Source: Psychroserpens sp041224425 (GTDB lineage Bacteria > Bacteroidota > Bacteroidia > Flavobacteriales > Flavobacteriaceae). Taken from it: a stretch of 64,000 nt of DNA. Below, piece after piece: positions 16,873 to 25,646 of this stretch; position 1 is the first letter of the stretch, and each line of letters starts with the position of its first letter. The stretch spans positions 248,001 through 312,000 of the forward strand of contig NZ_JBGFGL010000077.1 of NCBI RefSeq assembly GCF_041224425.1, read 5' to 3'. The position numbers and the translations under genes were made by a program. Under the pieces are notes generated by a model. That model saw nothing but the letters and a program-made list of their open reading frames with translations, ran no database searches and was not told the DNA's origin.

Positions 16873-17653
16873 CAATAAAATCATTTGGATAACTGGAGCC
16901 TCAAGTGGTATAGGTGAAAGTCTAGCGATGGCACTTTCAAAGTACAATTGCAAATTAATTCTTTCTGCTCGAAGAGAAGCAGCGTTATTGAATGTAAAGA
17001 ATAACTGTCAAAACCCTGAAAACGTAAAGATACTTCCTTTAGATTTATCGAAGATTGATGAAGCAGGAATGGTTTCTGAAAAAGCAATTATGTGTTTTGG
17101 AAGAATTGATATGCTTATCAACAATGCAGGCATTAGTCAACGATCACCAATAATTGAAACCACTATTGAAGTTGATCGCAAATTAATGGAAGTCGATTAT
17201 CTGGGAACAGTTGCTTTGTCTAAAGCCATTTTGCCACATTTTGTCGAACAACAATCTGGACATTATGTCGTAGTATCAAGCCTTATGGGAAAATTCAGTT
17301 CTCCATATCGCTCAGCATACTGTGGTGCAAAACATGCGCTACATGGTTTTTTTGATGCTTTACGATTAGAACATGACAAAGACAATATTAAGGTCACCTT
17401 GATTTGTCCAGGATTTGTAAACACAAATGTAGCTCGTAATGCATTAACTGGTGATGGATCAAAACAAGGGTATCAAGATGACATGACTGAAAATGGACTG
17501 AATGTAGATGTCTTTACAAAAAAGATGATTAAGGCGATTCAAAAAGAGAAATTCGAAGCCTACATAGGAAAATTTGAAAGGTTCGGAGTGTATGTAAAGC
17601 GTCTTTCACCAAAGCTTATTCACAAGCTTGTATTAAGAAGCAAAGTACGATAA
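16862..17653 (+). CDS. Short-chain dehydrogenase/reductase (SDR)
   Basis: A 263-residue classical SDR. The NAD(P)-binding TGASSGIGES is at about residues 9-18, NNAG at about 90, and the catalytic Ser and YxxxK are visible as VVSSLMGKFSSPYRSAYCGAK. The C-terminal part is typical of DHRS7-like membrane-associated reductases. It overlaps the sterol-desaturase-like gene by 11 bases and is translated with it. Its substrate is unknown. Its stop lies four bases from that of the convergent MBL hydrolase gene. Confidence 0.88.
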   Translation: MTFDNKIIWITGASSGIGESLAMALSKYNCKLILSARREAALLNVKNNCQNPENVKILPLDLSKIDEAGMVSEKAIMCFGRIDMLINNAGISQRSPIIETTIEVDRKLMEVDYLGTVALSKAILPHFVEQQSGHYVVVSSLMGKFSSPYRSAYCGAKHALHGFFDALRLEHDKDNIKVTLICPGFVNTNVARNALTGDGSKQGYQDDMTENGLNVDVFTKKMIKAIQKEKFEAYIGKFERFGVYVKRLSPKLIHKLVLRSKVR

Positions 17654-17657
17654 GCCT

Positions 17658-18335
17658 TTATAGTTCAATACTTTCACCAATATCCAAAAGCATCAAATCC
17701 TTGTTTTTATCGAAAAACTTACGTTTTGCCTCTTCATGGTCAATTTCAATGTAACCAAAGGTATCAAAATGATATCCCAATACTTTGTCGCATCCAACAA
17801 AATCGCTAGCTAAAATGGCATCATCAACACCCATGGTGAAATTATCTCCAATAGGAAGGATCGCTAAATCTAATTTGGTTTGCATAGGAATCAATTTCAT
17901 ATCCATAGTCAAAGCCGTGTCACCAGCTATATAAATATTCTTGTGCTCGCCTTCAATAACAAATCCACCAGGTTGTCCACCATAGCTTCCATCAGGAAAA
18001 GAAGACGTATGAATGGCATTGACATATTTTACTACACCAAATTCAAAATCCCATTGACCACCATGATTCATTGGGTGATTTTCAATTCCTAGTTTATCGT
18101 AATGGGTAGCAATCTCAAAATTGGAAACCACAACTGCTCCTGTACGCTTTGCAATGGCTTCGACATCTAAAATATGATCTTGATGCGCATGTGTTACTAA
18201 AATATAATCCGCTTTGAGCGTATTGATATCAATATGTGACGCTTTCGGATTAGCAGTAATGAAAGGATCTACAAGAATATGGATATCACTAATTTTGATT
18301 CCTAAACAGGCATGGCCATAAAATGAAATTTGCAT
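17658..18335 (-). CDS. UPF0173-type metal-dependent hydrolase (MBL fold)
   Basis: A 225-residue cytoplasmic metallo-beta-lactamase-fold protein without signal peptide, matching the UPF0173/UlaG-like family in length. Metal motifs: THAHQDH near residue 50 (HxHxDH), then MNHGGQWDF, AGDTAL and a C-terminal GYHFDTFGYIEID. Substrate unknown. It is preceded by about 190 bases containing the menA terminator, so it is probably a one-gene transcript. The stop is four bases from the convergent SDR stop. Confidence 0.88.
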   Translation of the reverse strand: MQISFYGHACLGIKISDIHILVDPFITANPKASHIDINTLKADYILVTHAHQDHILDVEAIAKRTGAVVVSNFEIATHYDKLGIENHPMNHGGQWDFEFGVVKYVNAIHTSSFPDGSYGGQPGGFVIEGEHKNIYIAGDTALTMDMKLIPMQTKLDLAILPIGDNFTMGVDDAILASDFVGCDKVLGYHFDTFGYIEIDHEEAKRKFFDKNKDLMLLDIGESIEL

Positions 18336-18375
18336 AAATACAATTTTTGAAACATAAGACAGATTCCAAAATACG

Positions 18376-18415
18376 AAAAAACTCAGACAGATTAAAGCTA
18401 ATTTGTCTGAGTTTT
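18376..18415 (-). terminator. Intrinsic terminator after menBA
   Basis: AAAACTCAGACA (18378-18389) pairs with TGTCTGAGTTTT (18404-18415), and the stem extends inward through GATTA/TAATT to an AAGC loop. On the - strand it is followed by TTTTTT. It ends the transcript containing menB and menA. Confidence 0.7.
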
Positions 18416-18524
18416 AAAGCCCCAAATTTTATTGTCAACATAATAGCAAACAATGCCGACCTACAAAATTTCATTTAAATATAATGATTAATTATTTGAA
18501 AAACAAGTGTTTATGTTAATATTT

Positions 18525-19430
18525 TCATAAAATATATCCTATCCCTAAAAGTACAGAAAACAAAAATGTTGAAAGAGCCAACACTTTTAACTGAGAATCA
18601 AAATCATGAGGTTGCACGGCTTTCTTGATTTTAAAGAGATGTAGTATCAATGGAATATAAGCTATACAAAACAACAGATTAGTGAAAGAAGAAAAATAGA
18701 GAATTCCAAAAAGAGCAGACACAACTATAGCTGATCCTATTAGAAAATAGTGGTAATATTTTGCCCTTTGCTTTCCAAGTTTAACTGCTAAAGTAATCTT
18801 TCCTGATACTTTATCGGTATCAATATCTCTCATATTGTTTAAGTTTAGTACTCCAACACTTAAGAGACCCAAAGATATTGAAGGCAAAAATACATGATGA
18901 TCAATTTGCTTTGCGAATAAAATATAGCTACCACAAACGCTTACAAAACCAAAGAAAATTAGTACAAACAAATCACCTAAAGCTCTATAACCATAAGCCG
19001 ATTCTCCAACAGTATAGGATATCGCTGCATAAATAGATAAACCAGCTAACACAAAAAATAGAAGGGACAGCAATAAATGGCTTACACCAAAAGACATATA
19101 AATAAGCGCTACTGAAAGTCCGACAACAATCAGAATGTTGTTTTTTATTCCCAGTAGCATTTCTTTTTCTGAAATCGCACCACTTTGAATAGCACGTTCA
19201 GGTCCAACCCTAGTCTCATTATCAGTACCCTTTACACCATCACCATAATCATTTGCTAGATTTGAAAGTATTTGCAGACTTATAGTCAATAGAATTGCAA
19301 AAGTGAAGATATAGCCATTAAAGGCACCGTTGTGATGTGCCAAACAAGCACCTATGATGATTCCTGAAACAGAAAGTGGTAAGGTTCTCAAGCGAAAAGC
19401 TGAAATCCAAGGTTTGATTTTCTTAAACAT
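18525..19430 (-). CDS. menA: 1,4-Dihydroxy-2-naphthoate polyprenyltransferase MenA
   Basis: About 301 residues, a polytopic UbiA-family prenyltransferase with roughly eight transmembrane helices. The two Asp-rich metal/diphosphate motifs are visible as NLANDYGDGVKGTD and NNMRDIDTDKVSGK. The N-terminal PWISAFRLRTLPLS is typical of MenA. It transfers a polyprenyl chain to DHNA, giving demethylmenaquinone. The frame is open to 19469, but the ATG at 19430 (MFKKIKPW) fits the family start and avoids overlap with menB. It follows menB directly and a terminator lies about 110 bases after its stop. Confidence 0.92.
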   Translation of the reverse strand: MFKKIKPWISAFRLRTLPLSVSGIIIGACLAHHNGAFNGYIFTFAILLTISLQILSNLANDYGDGVKGTDNETRVGPERAIQSGAISEKEMLLGIKNNILIVVGLSVALIYMSFGVSHLLLSLLFFVLAGLSIYAAISYTVGESAYGYRALGDLFVLIFFGFVSVCGSYILFAKQIDHHVFLPSISLGLLSVGVLNLNNMRDIDTDKVSGKITLAVKLGKQRAKYYHYFLIGSAIVVSALFGILYFSSFTNLLFCIAYIPLILHLFKIKKAVQPHDFDSQLKVLALSTFLFSVLLGIGYIL

Positions 19431-19446
19431 GAAAGAAGCAATTATT

Positions 19447-20286
19447 TTATGGGATCCACTTTTTATCAAAGTTTGGCTTACGCTTTTCTAAAAAGGCATC
19501 ACGACCTTCTTTGGCTTCGTCTGTCATGTATGCTAATCTGGTTGCCTCACCAGCAAATACTTGTTGTCCGACCATACCATCATCGGTTAGGTTCATGGCA
19601 AATTTCAGCATCTTTATAGACGTTGGTGATTTCGCTAAAATCTCTTGGGCCCATTCATAAGCTGTAGTTTCTAAATCATCATGAGTAATCACCGCATTGA
19701 CCATGCCCATTTCGAAAGCTTCTTGAGCCGAATAATTTCTTCCGAGGAAAAAGATTTCACGCGCCTTTTTTTGTCCGACCATTTTAGCCAAATACGCTGA
19801 GCCATAACCTCCATCAAAACTAGTGACATCAGCATCGGTTTGTTTAAAAATTGCATGTTCCTTACTAGCAAGTGTTAAATCACAAACAACGTGAAGACTA
19901 TGACCTCCACCAACAGCCCAACCAGGAACCACAGCAATAACTGCTTTTGGCATGAAACGGATCAAACGTTGTACTTCCAATATATTCAAACGATGATAGC
20001 CATCCTCACCAACATACCCTTGATGACCTCTAGCCTTTTGATCTCCTCCAGAACAAAAACTCCAAATACCATCTTTGGTTGATGGTCCTTCAGCAGATAA
20101 TAAAACAACTCCAATATTCACATCTTCATTGGCATCATAAAAAGCATCATAAAGCTCACTAGTGGTTTTTGGTCTAAAGGCATTTCTAACATTTGGTCTG
20201 TTGAATGCAATTCTTGCTACACCATTACATTTTTTGTATGTAATGTCTTCATAAGATTTGGCATCTTTCCAATCTATATGGCTCAT
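19447..20286 (-). CDS. menB: 1,4-Dihydroxy-2-naphthoyl-CoA synthase MenB
   Basis: A 279-residue crotonase-superfamily enzyme. The oxyanion-hole and substrate regions are characteristic of MenB: SFCSGGDQKARG, VPGWAVGGGHSLHV and the DVTSFDGGYGSAYLAK segment with the conserved Asp/Ser/Gly pattern. Length and the C-terminal EKRKPNFDKKWIP agree with MenB of Bacteroidota. It cyclises o-succinylbenzoyl-CoA to DHNA-CoA. A TATTTTTG box on the - strand at 20314-20307 lies 21 bases before the start and is a likely promoter element. Confidence 0.95.
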   Translation of the reverse strand: MSHIDWKDAKSYEDITYKKCNGVARIAFNRPNVRNAFRPKTTSELYDAFYDANEDVNIGVVLLSAEGPSTKDGIWSFCSGGDQKARGHQGYVGEDGYHRLNILEVQRLIRFMPKAVIAVVPGWAVGGGHSLHVVCDLTLASKEHAIFKQTDADVTSFDGGYGSAYLAKMVGQKKAREIFFLGRNYSAQEAFEMGMVNAVITHDDLETTAYEWAQEILAKSPTSIKMLKFAMNLTDDGMVGQQVFAGEATRLAYMTDEAKEGRDAFLEKRKPNFDKKWIP

Positions 20287-20306
20287 ATTTTACAAAATTT
20301 TGATAA

Positions 20307-20314
20307 CAAAAATA
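20307..20314 (-). promoter_or_regulatory. Candidate -7 box for menB
   Basis: Reads TATTTTTG on the - strand, an exact TAnnTTTG, 21 bases before the menB ATG. No good TTG is present at the usual distance upstream, so only the -7 half is supported. Confidence 0.35.
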
Positions 20315-20349
20315 AGGAAATAATAATAGAAATATCGATGGTATTCTAT

Positions 20350-20379
20350 TTGGAAATTATCAAATGTGAGCTATATTTA
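20350..20379 (+). promoter_or_regulatory. Promoter of the small paralogue gene
   Basis: TTG at 20350-20352, a 19-base spacer, then TATATTTA at 20372-20379 (one mismatch to TAnnTTTG). Transcription would begin near 20386, which supports translation from 20410 and not from the upstream ATG at 20278 that overlaps menB. Confidence 0.45.
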
Positions 20380-20409
20380 CAACACCCTAATTACTATACC
20401 CTAGCTAAA

Positions 20410-20811
20410 ATGACTAACATCCCCAACCTTGAAGGTCTACAAAAAAAAGAGTTTAACATAGGAAGTATTTTTTTTAACGACACCTATGTTATCACTAATT
20501 TTTCTGAAGGAATCGATATAAACCACAATAATTTTGAAAGTGTGGGCAACTACATTAAGTCACACTTTAATGGCAGAGATTTTGGCTACATAGCAAATAG
20601 GGAAAATTCATATTCTATAAACATAACTCAAGCCAATATTTTCAATGAAGCTTTTCCTAACTTAAAAGCCTATGCCGTTGTAGCTTACAACCTAATAACT
20701 GAAAGAGTATTTGAAATAGAAGACCGCTTTTTTGAATTCAACAGAAAATCTTTTAGAAGTCTTGATTCTGCTGTAGAGTGGGTTGAAAAAACGCTTTCTA
20801 ACATCGAATAA
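20410..20811 (+). CDS. Small SpoIIAA/STAS-like protein of unknown function, paralogue A
   Basis: A 133-residue cytoplasmic protein. The pattern (FNDTYVITNFSEGIDI, then RDFGYIANRENSYSI, then NLKAYAVVAYN) matches a small Flavobacteriaceae family that resembles STAS/SpoIIAA-like folds; no biochemical role is known to me. The frame is open from 20278, but the promoter at 20350-20379 and comparison with paralogue B favour the ATG at 20410. Paralogue B, about 150 bases downstream, shares EF-x4-FF, EG-x-(D/H)I, FGxIANRxNSYSI and PNLxAYxxVxY, so this is a local duplication. Confidence 0.6.
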   Translation: MTNIPNLEGLQKKEFNIGSIFFNDTYVITNFSEGIDINHNNFESVGNYIKSHFNGRDFGYIANRENSYSINITQANIFNEAFPNLKAYAVVAYNLITERVFEIEDRFFEFNRKSFRSLDSAVEWVEKTLSNIE

Positions 20812-20964
20812 ATAACGTTCAAAAACATCCAAAACTCTTAAACCAACGTATCACTTTTTGTTTTTCGTTTATATAATTATTTAATCGGAAAACTTAAATA
20901 TGATATAGTCTTTTGGTCATAGTAACTAAAGGTCTAGCTGTTATTAAGTTATAAGATTATTGGA

Positions 20965-21387
20965 ATTGAACACACAGAATTTGCGACAAAAATCCTAGAA
21001 AAAACCTCATCAGAGTTTGGTGTTACCCACTTTTTTAAAGACATCGCTGTAATTGAGTTTAACGAAGGTACTCATATAGATTTAAAGGCTGTAACACCAA
21101 CATTAAAGTCTATAAAAAAACATTATGGCACTTCTAAACCCTTCGGAATAATTGCCAACAGAATTAATTCATATTCTATTTCGTTATTGGATTTAAAAAA
21201 GGCCAGACAAAAACTGCCTAACCTAGCTGCTTATGGCATTGTTAGTTATACTGAAGCCACACTTATGAATGCCAAAATTGAAAGCAGTTTTTGTGAATGG
21301 GAAAATATTTGTTTTGATAATCTATATGAAGGACTCAATTCTGTTCAAGAACGTTTGGAAAAATGTCATGAAAGCGGTTTAAACTAG
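20965..21387 (+). CDS. Paralogue B of the small STAS-like protein; no ATG start found
   Basis: The frame is open from 20938 (after a TAG) to a stop at 21385-21387 and encodes about 140 residues clearly homologous to paralogue A over its full length, including PFGIIANRINSYSI and LPNLAAYGIVSYT. There is no ATG in the homologous N-terminal part; only ATT codons (20956, 20959, 20965) and a CTG (20938) are available, the first ordinary near-cognate start being a TTG at 21187, which would discard half the domain. Position 20965 (ATT before GAA CAC) is where a start is expected from alignment. Either a rare ATT start is used, or the start codon was lost recently. The 3' end overlaps the convergent CvfB-like gene by nine bases. 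Confidence 0.5.
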   Translation: MEHTEFATKILEKTSSEFGVTHFFKDIAVIEFNEGTHIDLKAVTPTLKSIKKHYGTSKPFGIIANRINSYSISLLDLKKARQKLPNLAAYGIVSYTEATLMNAKIESSFCEWENICFDNLYEGLNSVQERLEKCHESGLN

Positions 21388-22209
21388 TCTAATACCATGT
21401 TCTTCAATCGTTATGATTCGGTCTTTATAAAGGGATCCAATTGCTTTTTTAAAGCTCTTTTTGCTCATTCCCAATTCTTTTCGAATCAACTCAGGGTCTG
21501 ACTTATCGGTTAATGGTAAAAATCCTTCATGATCTTCGAGAACTGTCAAGATCTTTTCAGCATTAGGTTCTATATTGCGATAACCTATTTTTTGTAAGGT
21601 GATGTCTAGTTTATTATCATGACGGATTTTCTTAACAATACCTTTCAACTCATCTCCAACACTAAGTTCCTGGAAAATATTATCCTTATATATCAACCCA
21701 TGGTGTTGTTTGTTGACAATAACATTCATTCCGAGTTCTGAAGGGTGGGAAATGATAAGATTAACTTCTTCAAAGGGTTCAACCGTTAATTCTGTATTAT
21801 CCAAGAAACGGTTGGTCTTACTGGAGGCTACCAAACGTTCTGTTTCTTCATCGAGATAACAATAAATTAAATACCAACCACCAGCTTTCATTTTAAAGGC
21901 TTGCTCTTTGAACGGACAAAACAATTCTTTCACCATTCCCCAATCTAAAAATGCGCCATGCTTGGTCACTTGGTTACATCGTAACACAGCAAATTCATTA
22001 ACCGTTACATAAGGTTTATCTGTTACCGCAACAGGTCGTTCTTCATTATCCAAATAGACAAACACCTCGATGGGATCCCATATCTTGAATGTCTCTGGAA
22101 CATAACGATTTGGTAATAGTACTTCATTCCCTTCTTCATCAGACAAGTATAACCCTTGCTCTGATTCTCTTATGATGTCTAATGTATTATAGTTTCCTAA
22201 TTTTATCAT
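21379..22209 (-). CDS. CvfB-type S1 RNA-binding protein
   Basis: A 276-residue protein of the CvfB/YitL family: several S1-like OB-fold repeats followed by a C-terminal winged helix (about 220-276, with ELIRKELGMSKKSFKKAIGSLY). The N-terminal MIKLGNYNTLDIIRES and central KHGAFLDWGMVKELF are characteristic. CvfB proteins bind RNA and influence virulence-factor expression in Staphylococcus; the role here is probably post-transcriptional control but is not known. Its stop overlaps the end of paralogue B. Confidence 0.88.
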   Translation of the reverse strand: MIKLGNYNTLDIIRESEQGLYLSDEEGNEVLLPNRYVPETFKIWDPIEVFVYLDNEERPVAVTDKPYVTVNEFAVLRCNQVTKHGAFLDWGMVKELFCPFKEQAFKMKAGGWYLIYCYLDEETERLVASSKTNRFLDNTELTVEPFEEVNLIISHPSELGMNVIVNKQHHGLIYKDNIFQELSVGDELKGIVKKIRHDNKLDITLQKIGYRNIEPNAEKILTVLEDHEGFLPLTDKSDPELIRKELGMSKKSFKKAIGSLYKDRIITIEEHGIRLV

Positions 22210-22247
22210 GCGCCAAAGATACTCATATTCGAATTTATAGCATTAAA

Positions 22248-22282
22248 AAAGCGCTATGATTCTCTACGAGTCATAGCGCTTT
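22248..22282 (-). terminator. Intrinsic terminator after the DUF2853 gene
   Basis: AAAGCGCTATGA (22248-22259) pairs perfectly with TCATAGCGCTTT (22271-22282) around an 11-base loop. On the - strand it is followed by a run of six T. It ends transcription from the gene at 22302-22640, upstream of the CvfB-like gene. Confidence 0.7.
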
Positions 22283-22301
22283 AATTTATCAACTTATAAT
22301 T

Positions 22302-22640
22302 TTAATAAACTGATTCTTTCTTGAAGTGCTTAGTTAGCAAATAATAAACTACAGCTCTGTATTTATTTCTATTAGATCTACCGTAGGTTTCCATTACTGA
22401 ATCGATGCCTTTATCTAAATCGGCACCATCTTTTAAACCTAGCTTTTTAATCAAAAAGTTTTGCTTAACAGTATTTAGTTCTGACTCATCTGAACCTGAG
22501 ACAGTGGCAGCATCAGCATTGTAAATTGATGGTCCTAGACCAACAGTTACTTTTGTCAATAAGTCCATATCTGGATTTACACCGCATTTTTCTTTTAAGT
22601 CTGCAGCATACTTTGCTATCAATTCATCTCTTTTACTCAT
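22302..22640 (-). CDS. DUF2853 family protein
   Basis: A 112-residue soluble helical protein matching DUF2853 over its whole length: MSKRDELIAKYAADLKEKC at the N-terminus, a central STAS-independent VGLGPSIYNADAATVSG and a C-terminal NKYRAVVYYLLTKHF. The function of the family is unknown. It has its own strong terminator and about 88 bases of upstream sequence, so it is probably transcribed independently of menD. Confidence 0.85.
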   Translation of the reverse strand: MSKRDELIAKYAADLKEKCGVNPDMDLLTKVTVGLGPSIYNADAATVSGSDESELNTVKQNFLIKKLGLKDGADLDKGIDSVMETYGRSNRNKYRAVVYYLLTKHFKKESVY

Positions 22641-22728
22641 GTGAAATAATTTTTAATGTTAAATAATTCTACTATAAATATAACTATTTTTAAGACACCA
22701 TTTGTTTGTGAAAGTCACAATTTAACGA

Positions 22729-24489
22729 TTACTTAATAAAGTTAAAGTAGTCCAATAGAATCTCATCGTTTTTTAATCTTGGAGTTGCAATCTCAAGTAA
22801 ACGTGGCAATTTGGATTTATTGAAAAAACCCTTGATTTTGGTATTTATGTCTTCTTCGGAAGTGGCTAATGAATACTCGAATCCAAACATTTTACACAAA
22901 TGCTCTGCGTTCAAATTATGAGTAGTTTCAAAATAAGTATCAAAATTTTGGGTGTTCTTATTACCAGGAAGGATTCTGAAAATTCCACCTCCTTGATTAT
23001 TGATAAGAATAATTCTGAAATTTTTCGGGATATAGCTATTCCAAAGGGCGTTGCTGTCATAAAAGAAACTCAAGTCGCCTGTAACCAAAGTGGTTTGTTC
23101 TTCTGAAACTGCAGCACAACCAACAGCTGTAGATGTACTACCATCTATGCCACTAGTGCCGCGATTGCAATAAACCTGAAGTGACGGATTTAAATTGAAA
23201 AGCTGAGCATAACGCACTGTCGAACTATTACCAAGATGCAAAACAGATTTGCTTGGAATCGCTTTTAACACTGTGTTAAAAACTTTAAAATCAGAAAACG
23301 GAATCTCTTTCAGGTATTGCAAATGTTTTTTAGAGCGATGCTTTTTAACCGATTCCCAATGATCATAATAATCGCTTTTTGTGATATGGTTCAACTTTGG
23401 TAAAAAAGCAGAAAAAAATTGTTGTGGAGAAGTCTCAATATGTCTGGTCAGACTAAAAAATGTATCATTGGCAGTTTTCTCATCGATGTGCCAATGTTGC
23501 TTTGGCTTAAACTGACGCAAAAAAGCTTTAATTTTTTTTGAAACAACCATACCACCCAAGGTTATAAGTATTTCTGGCTGAAGTGCCTTGAAATCATCCT
23601 CGTCTAAAGGGGCTATGATTTTATCGATACTCGGAAAAAAATTGGGATGATTTATATTGGATGTGGTTTCAGTAAAAACAATCACACTTTCATCATCTGC
23701 AAGTTCATCAATAATTTGATTATCCAAAGCATTCGGTGGTAATACACCTATCAAAATCATTTTTCGCTTTGCCAAATACCATTCGTCAACACAATCATCA
23801 ATCTCAACCATATCAATTTTTGACGGCTTTACGTCCAATTCCTTGCCTTTAGGTGATACCGAAAGATTCTCTACCAATTCATACAATGGCTCTTCAAAAG
23901 GAATATTTATATGTACTGGTCCCTTTTTGTGGCGAGCCAAATTTAAAGCGGTATTGATTTCATCTTCATTAAATGATTGAATGCCTTGCTGGAGTCCTAA
24001 TAAACGCTCAAGTTTGTTTTCTATACTCTTAAAAATTGGCAAATCTTCATTGTCAGATAGCCTATGCTCATCCTTTAAATCCAATTTAAGATTCGCCGAA
24101 TACAGAATATGATTTTCAAAGACATTTGGCTGATTAATGGTTTGACCATCACCAATACCTATCAAGTGCTTTGGTCGATCTGCAGAGAGCACTACCAAAG
24201 GAATGTCACTAAAGAAAGCTTCTGAAATAGCGGGATAATAATTGAGTAATGCACTACCTGATGTACAAACCAATGCAACAGGCTCATGTATTTGCTGTGC
24301 TATACCTAATGCAAAAAAAGCGGCACAACGTTCGTCTACAATGCTGTAACACTTAAAAAAATCATCATTTGTAAAGCCTATGGTTAAAGGTGCATTTCTG
24401 CTACCTGGAGAAATTACAATATGCTTTATATCTTTAATTTTACACAACTGGACTACAGTTTGTGCTAAAGGGATTTTTGGATATATCAT
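22729..24489 (-). CDS. menD: SEPHCHC synthase MenD
   Basis: A 586-residue thiamine diphosphate enzyme with the three ThDP-enzyme domains. N-terminal: VISPGSRNAPL and DERCAAFFALGIA, the latter with the catalytic Glu region. C-terminal ThDP motif: GDLSFFYDSNALWNSYIPKNFRIILINNQGGGIFR. It condenses 2-oxoglutarate with isochorismate, the first committed step of menaquinone synthesis. The gene lies 39 bases after menF on the same strand, so menF and menD form one unit with the upstream thioesterase. Confidence 0.95.
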   Translation of the reverse strand: MIYPKIPLAQTVVQLCKIKDIKHIVISPGSRNAPLTIGFTNDDFFKCYSIVDERCAAFFALGIAQQIHEPVALVCTSGSALLNYYPAISEAFFSDIPLVVLSADRPKHLIGIGDGQTINQPNVFENHILYSANLKLDLKDEHRLSDNEDLPIFKSIENKLERLLGLQQGIQSFNEDEINTALNLARHKKGPVHINIPFEEPLYELVENLSVSPKGKELDVKPSKIDMVEIDDCVDEWYLAKRKMILIGVLPPNALDNQIIDELADDESVIVFTETTSNINHPNFFPSIDKIIAPLDEDDFKALQPEILITLGGMVVSKKIKAFLRQFKPKQHWHIDEKTANDTFFSLTRHIETSPQQFFSAFLPKLNHITKSDYYDHWESVKKHRSKKHLQYLKEIPFSDFKVFNTVLKAIPSKSVLHLGNSSTVRYAQLFNLNPSLQVYCNRGTSGIDGSTSTAVGCAAVSEEQTTLVTGDLSFFYDSNALWNSYIPKNFRIILINNQGGGIFRILPGNKNTQNFDTYFETTHNLNAEHLCKMFGFEYSLATSEEDINTKIKGFFNKSKLPRLLEIATPRLKNDEILLDYFNFIK

Positions 24490-24528
24490 TCCAACAAAAT
24501 TACGAAAAAAATAATCTGTTAAAAAGTT

Positions 24529-25644
24529 CTAAGCTTGTAAAACACGTTTCATTATTTCAGATTTTGAAACCGTTTCCAACCATTCACTTTCCGGATTGGA
24601 GTCTTTGGTAATGCCGCCTCCAATATAGATAATCGCAATAAAGTCTTTTAGTTGAAGACATCTTAAATTAACAAATAAATGACTCGTTTTTTGAATAGCA
24701 GAATAAGCATTGTTCTCTACATTTCGTTTGTTTTTGTTTCTGGAAATTTTGGCTTCAAGATTTAACTCTCCTAAAAAACCTGTGTAAAACCCACGATCAT
24801 ACGCTTCATTTTCTAAAATAAATTCTTTTGCAGGTGTTTTTGGCAATCCACAAACCGCTGGTGTGGGATGAAGCACTTTCACTACTGACTTTAAATCGGT
24901 TGAAATAACTCCAGAAATGTCAGTTCTTAAATGCAAAAGATGACCAGCTTTAGATGTCTTTGGTTCTGTTATATTTAGACTTGTAGTATGAGGCTCTAGC
25001 TGATTTACAATAAAGTCTGTTACATATTGTTGTTCCTGGAGTTCTTTTTGGCTCCAACTTACCTCCTCTTTTCCAATATTACTTTGTGTGCCTGCAAGCG
25101 CCATGGTTTTAAAACGCTTGCCATTAAGTTGAATTAAGGTTTCTGGAGTAGCTCCCAACCACAATCCAATTTTTGGATGGAACCAGCAATACACAAAAGC
25201 ATTGGAATATCCTGAAAGCAGTTTGAGAAACAATTGCAAGGCACTTCCATTTTGTGTTTTTTGGGTTTCACAGCGCGATAAGACCACTTTTTGCATGCTC
25301 CCTTTTTGAATAGTCTCAATACCTTTCTTCACCAAATTGATATGAATTTCCTTATCAGTTTCTGAAGATTCAGAAATTTCATTCGAATTTGAATCAAAGT
25401 CCGTAGTTCCCAAATCATAAGAATAGACTTTAGAAGCATCAAAAGGCATCAGAACGGCATCTTTTGAATCATCGAAAGGTGCAAACACAAATCCGCTCTC
25501 AGTAAAATCAGTAGTTATGTGGAGTTGATCATCTTTCTGAAGTATGACATGAACCAAAGTTTGATTTGGTTTCCTGTACACAACACATGGTAAATTGTTA
25601 GCAAGATGTACTTCTATGAAAGATAAAAATTCGTCTTGGGACAT
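24529..25644 (-). CDS. menF: Isochorismate synthase MenF
   Basis: A 371-residue chorismate-utilising enzyme. Conserved elements: KVVLSR, LWLGATPETLIQ, KTMALAGTQ, HLRTDISG, HPTPAVCGLPK and YIGGGITKDSNPESEW. It converts chorismate to isochorismate, feeding MenD. Length fits short MenF/EntC forms. It starts two bases after the stop of the hotdog thioesterase, indicating an operon thioesterase-menF-menD. Confidence 0.93.
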   Translation of the reverse strand: MSQDEFLSFIEVHLANNLPCVVYRKPNQTLVHVILQKDDQLHITTDFTESGFVFAPFDDSKDAVLMPFDASKVYSYDLGTTDFDSNSNEISESSETDKEIHINLVKKGIETIQKGSMQKVVLSRCETQKTQNGSALQLFLKLLSGYSNAFVYCWFHPKIGLWLGATPETLIQLNGKRFKTMALAGTQSNIGKEEVSWSQKELQEQQYVTDFIVNQLEPHTTSLNITEPKTSKAGHLLHLRTDISGVISTDLKSVVKVLHPTPAVCGLPKTPAKEFILENEAYDRGFYTGFLGELNLEAKISRNKNKRNVENNAYSAIQKTSHLFVNLRCLQLKDFIAIIYIGGGITKDSNPESEWLETVSKSEIMKRVLQA

Positions 25645-25646
25645 CG

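Noticed and set aside
20278..20409. Extended start of paralogue A overlapping the menB start
   Set aside because: The promoter at 20350-20379 lies within it, and the homologous paralogue has no such extension.
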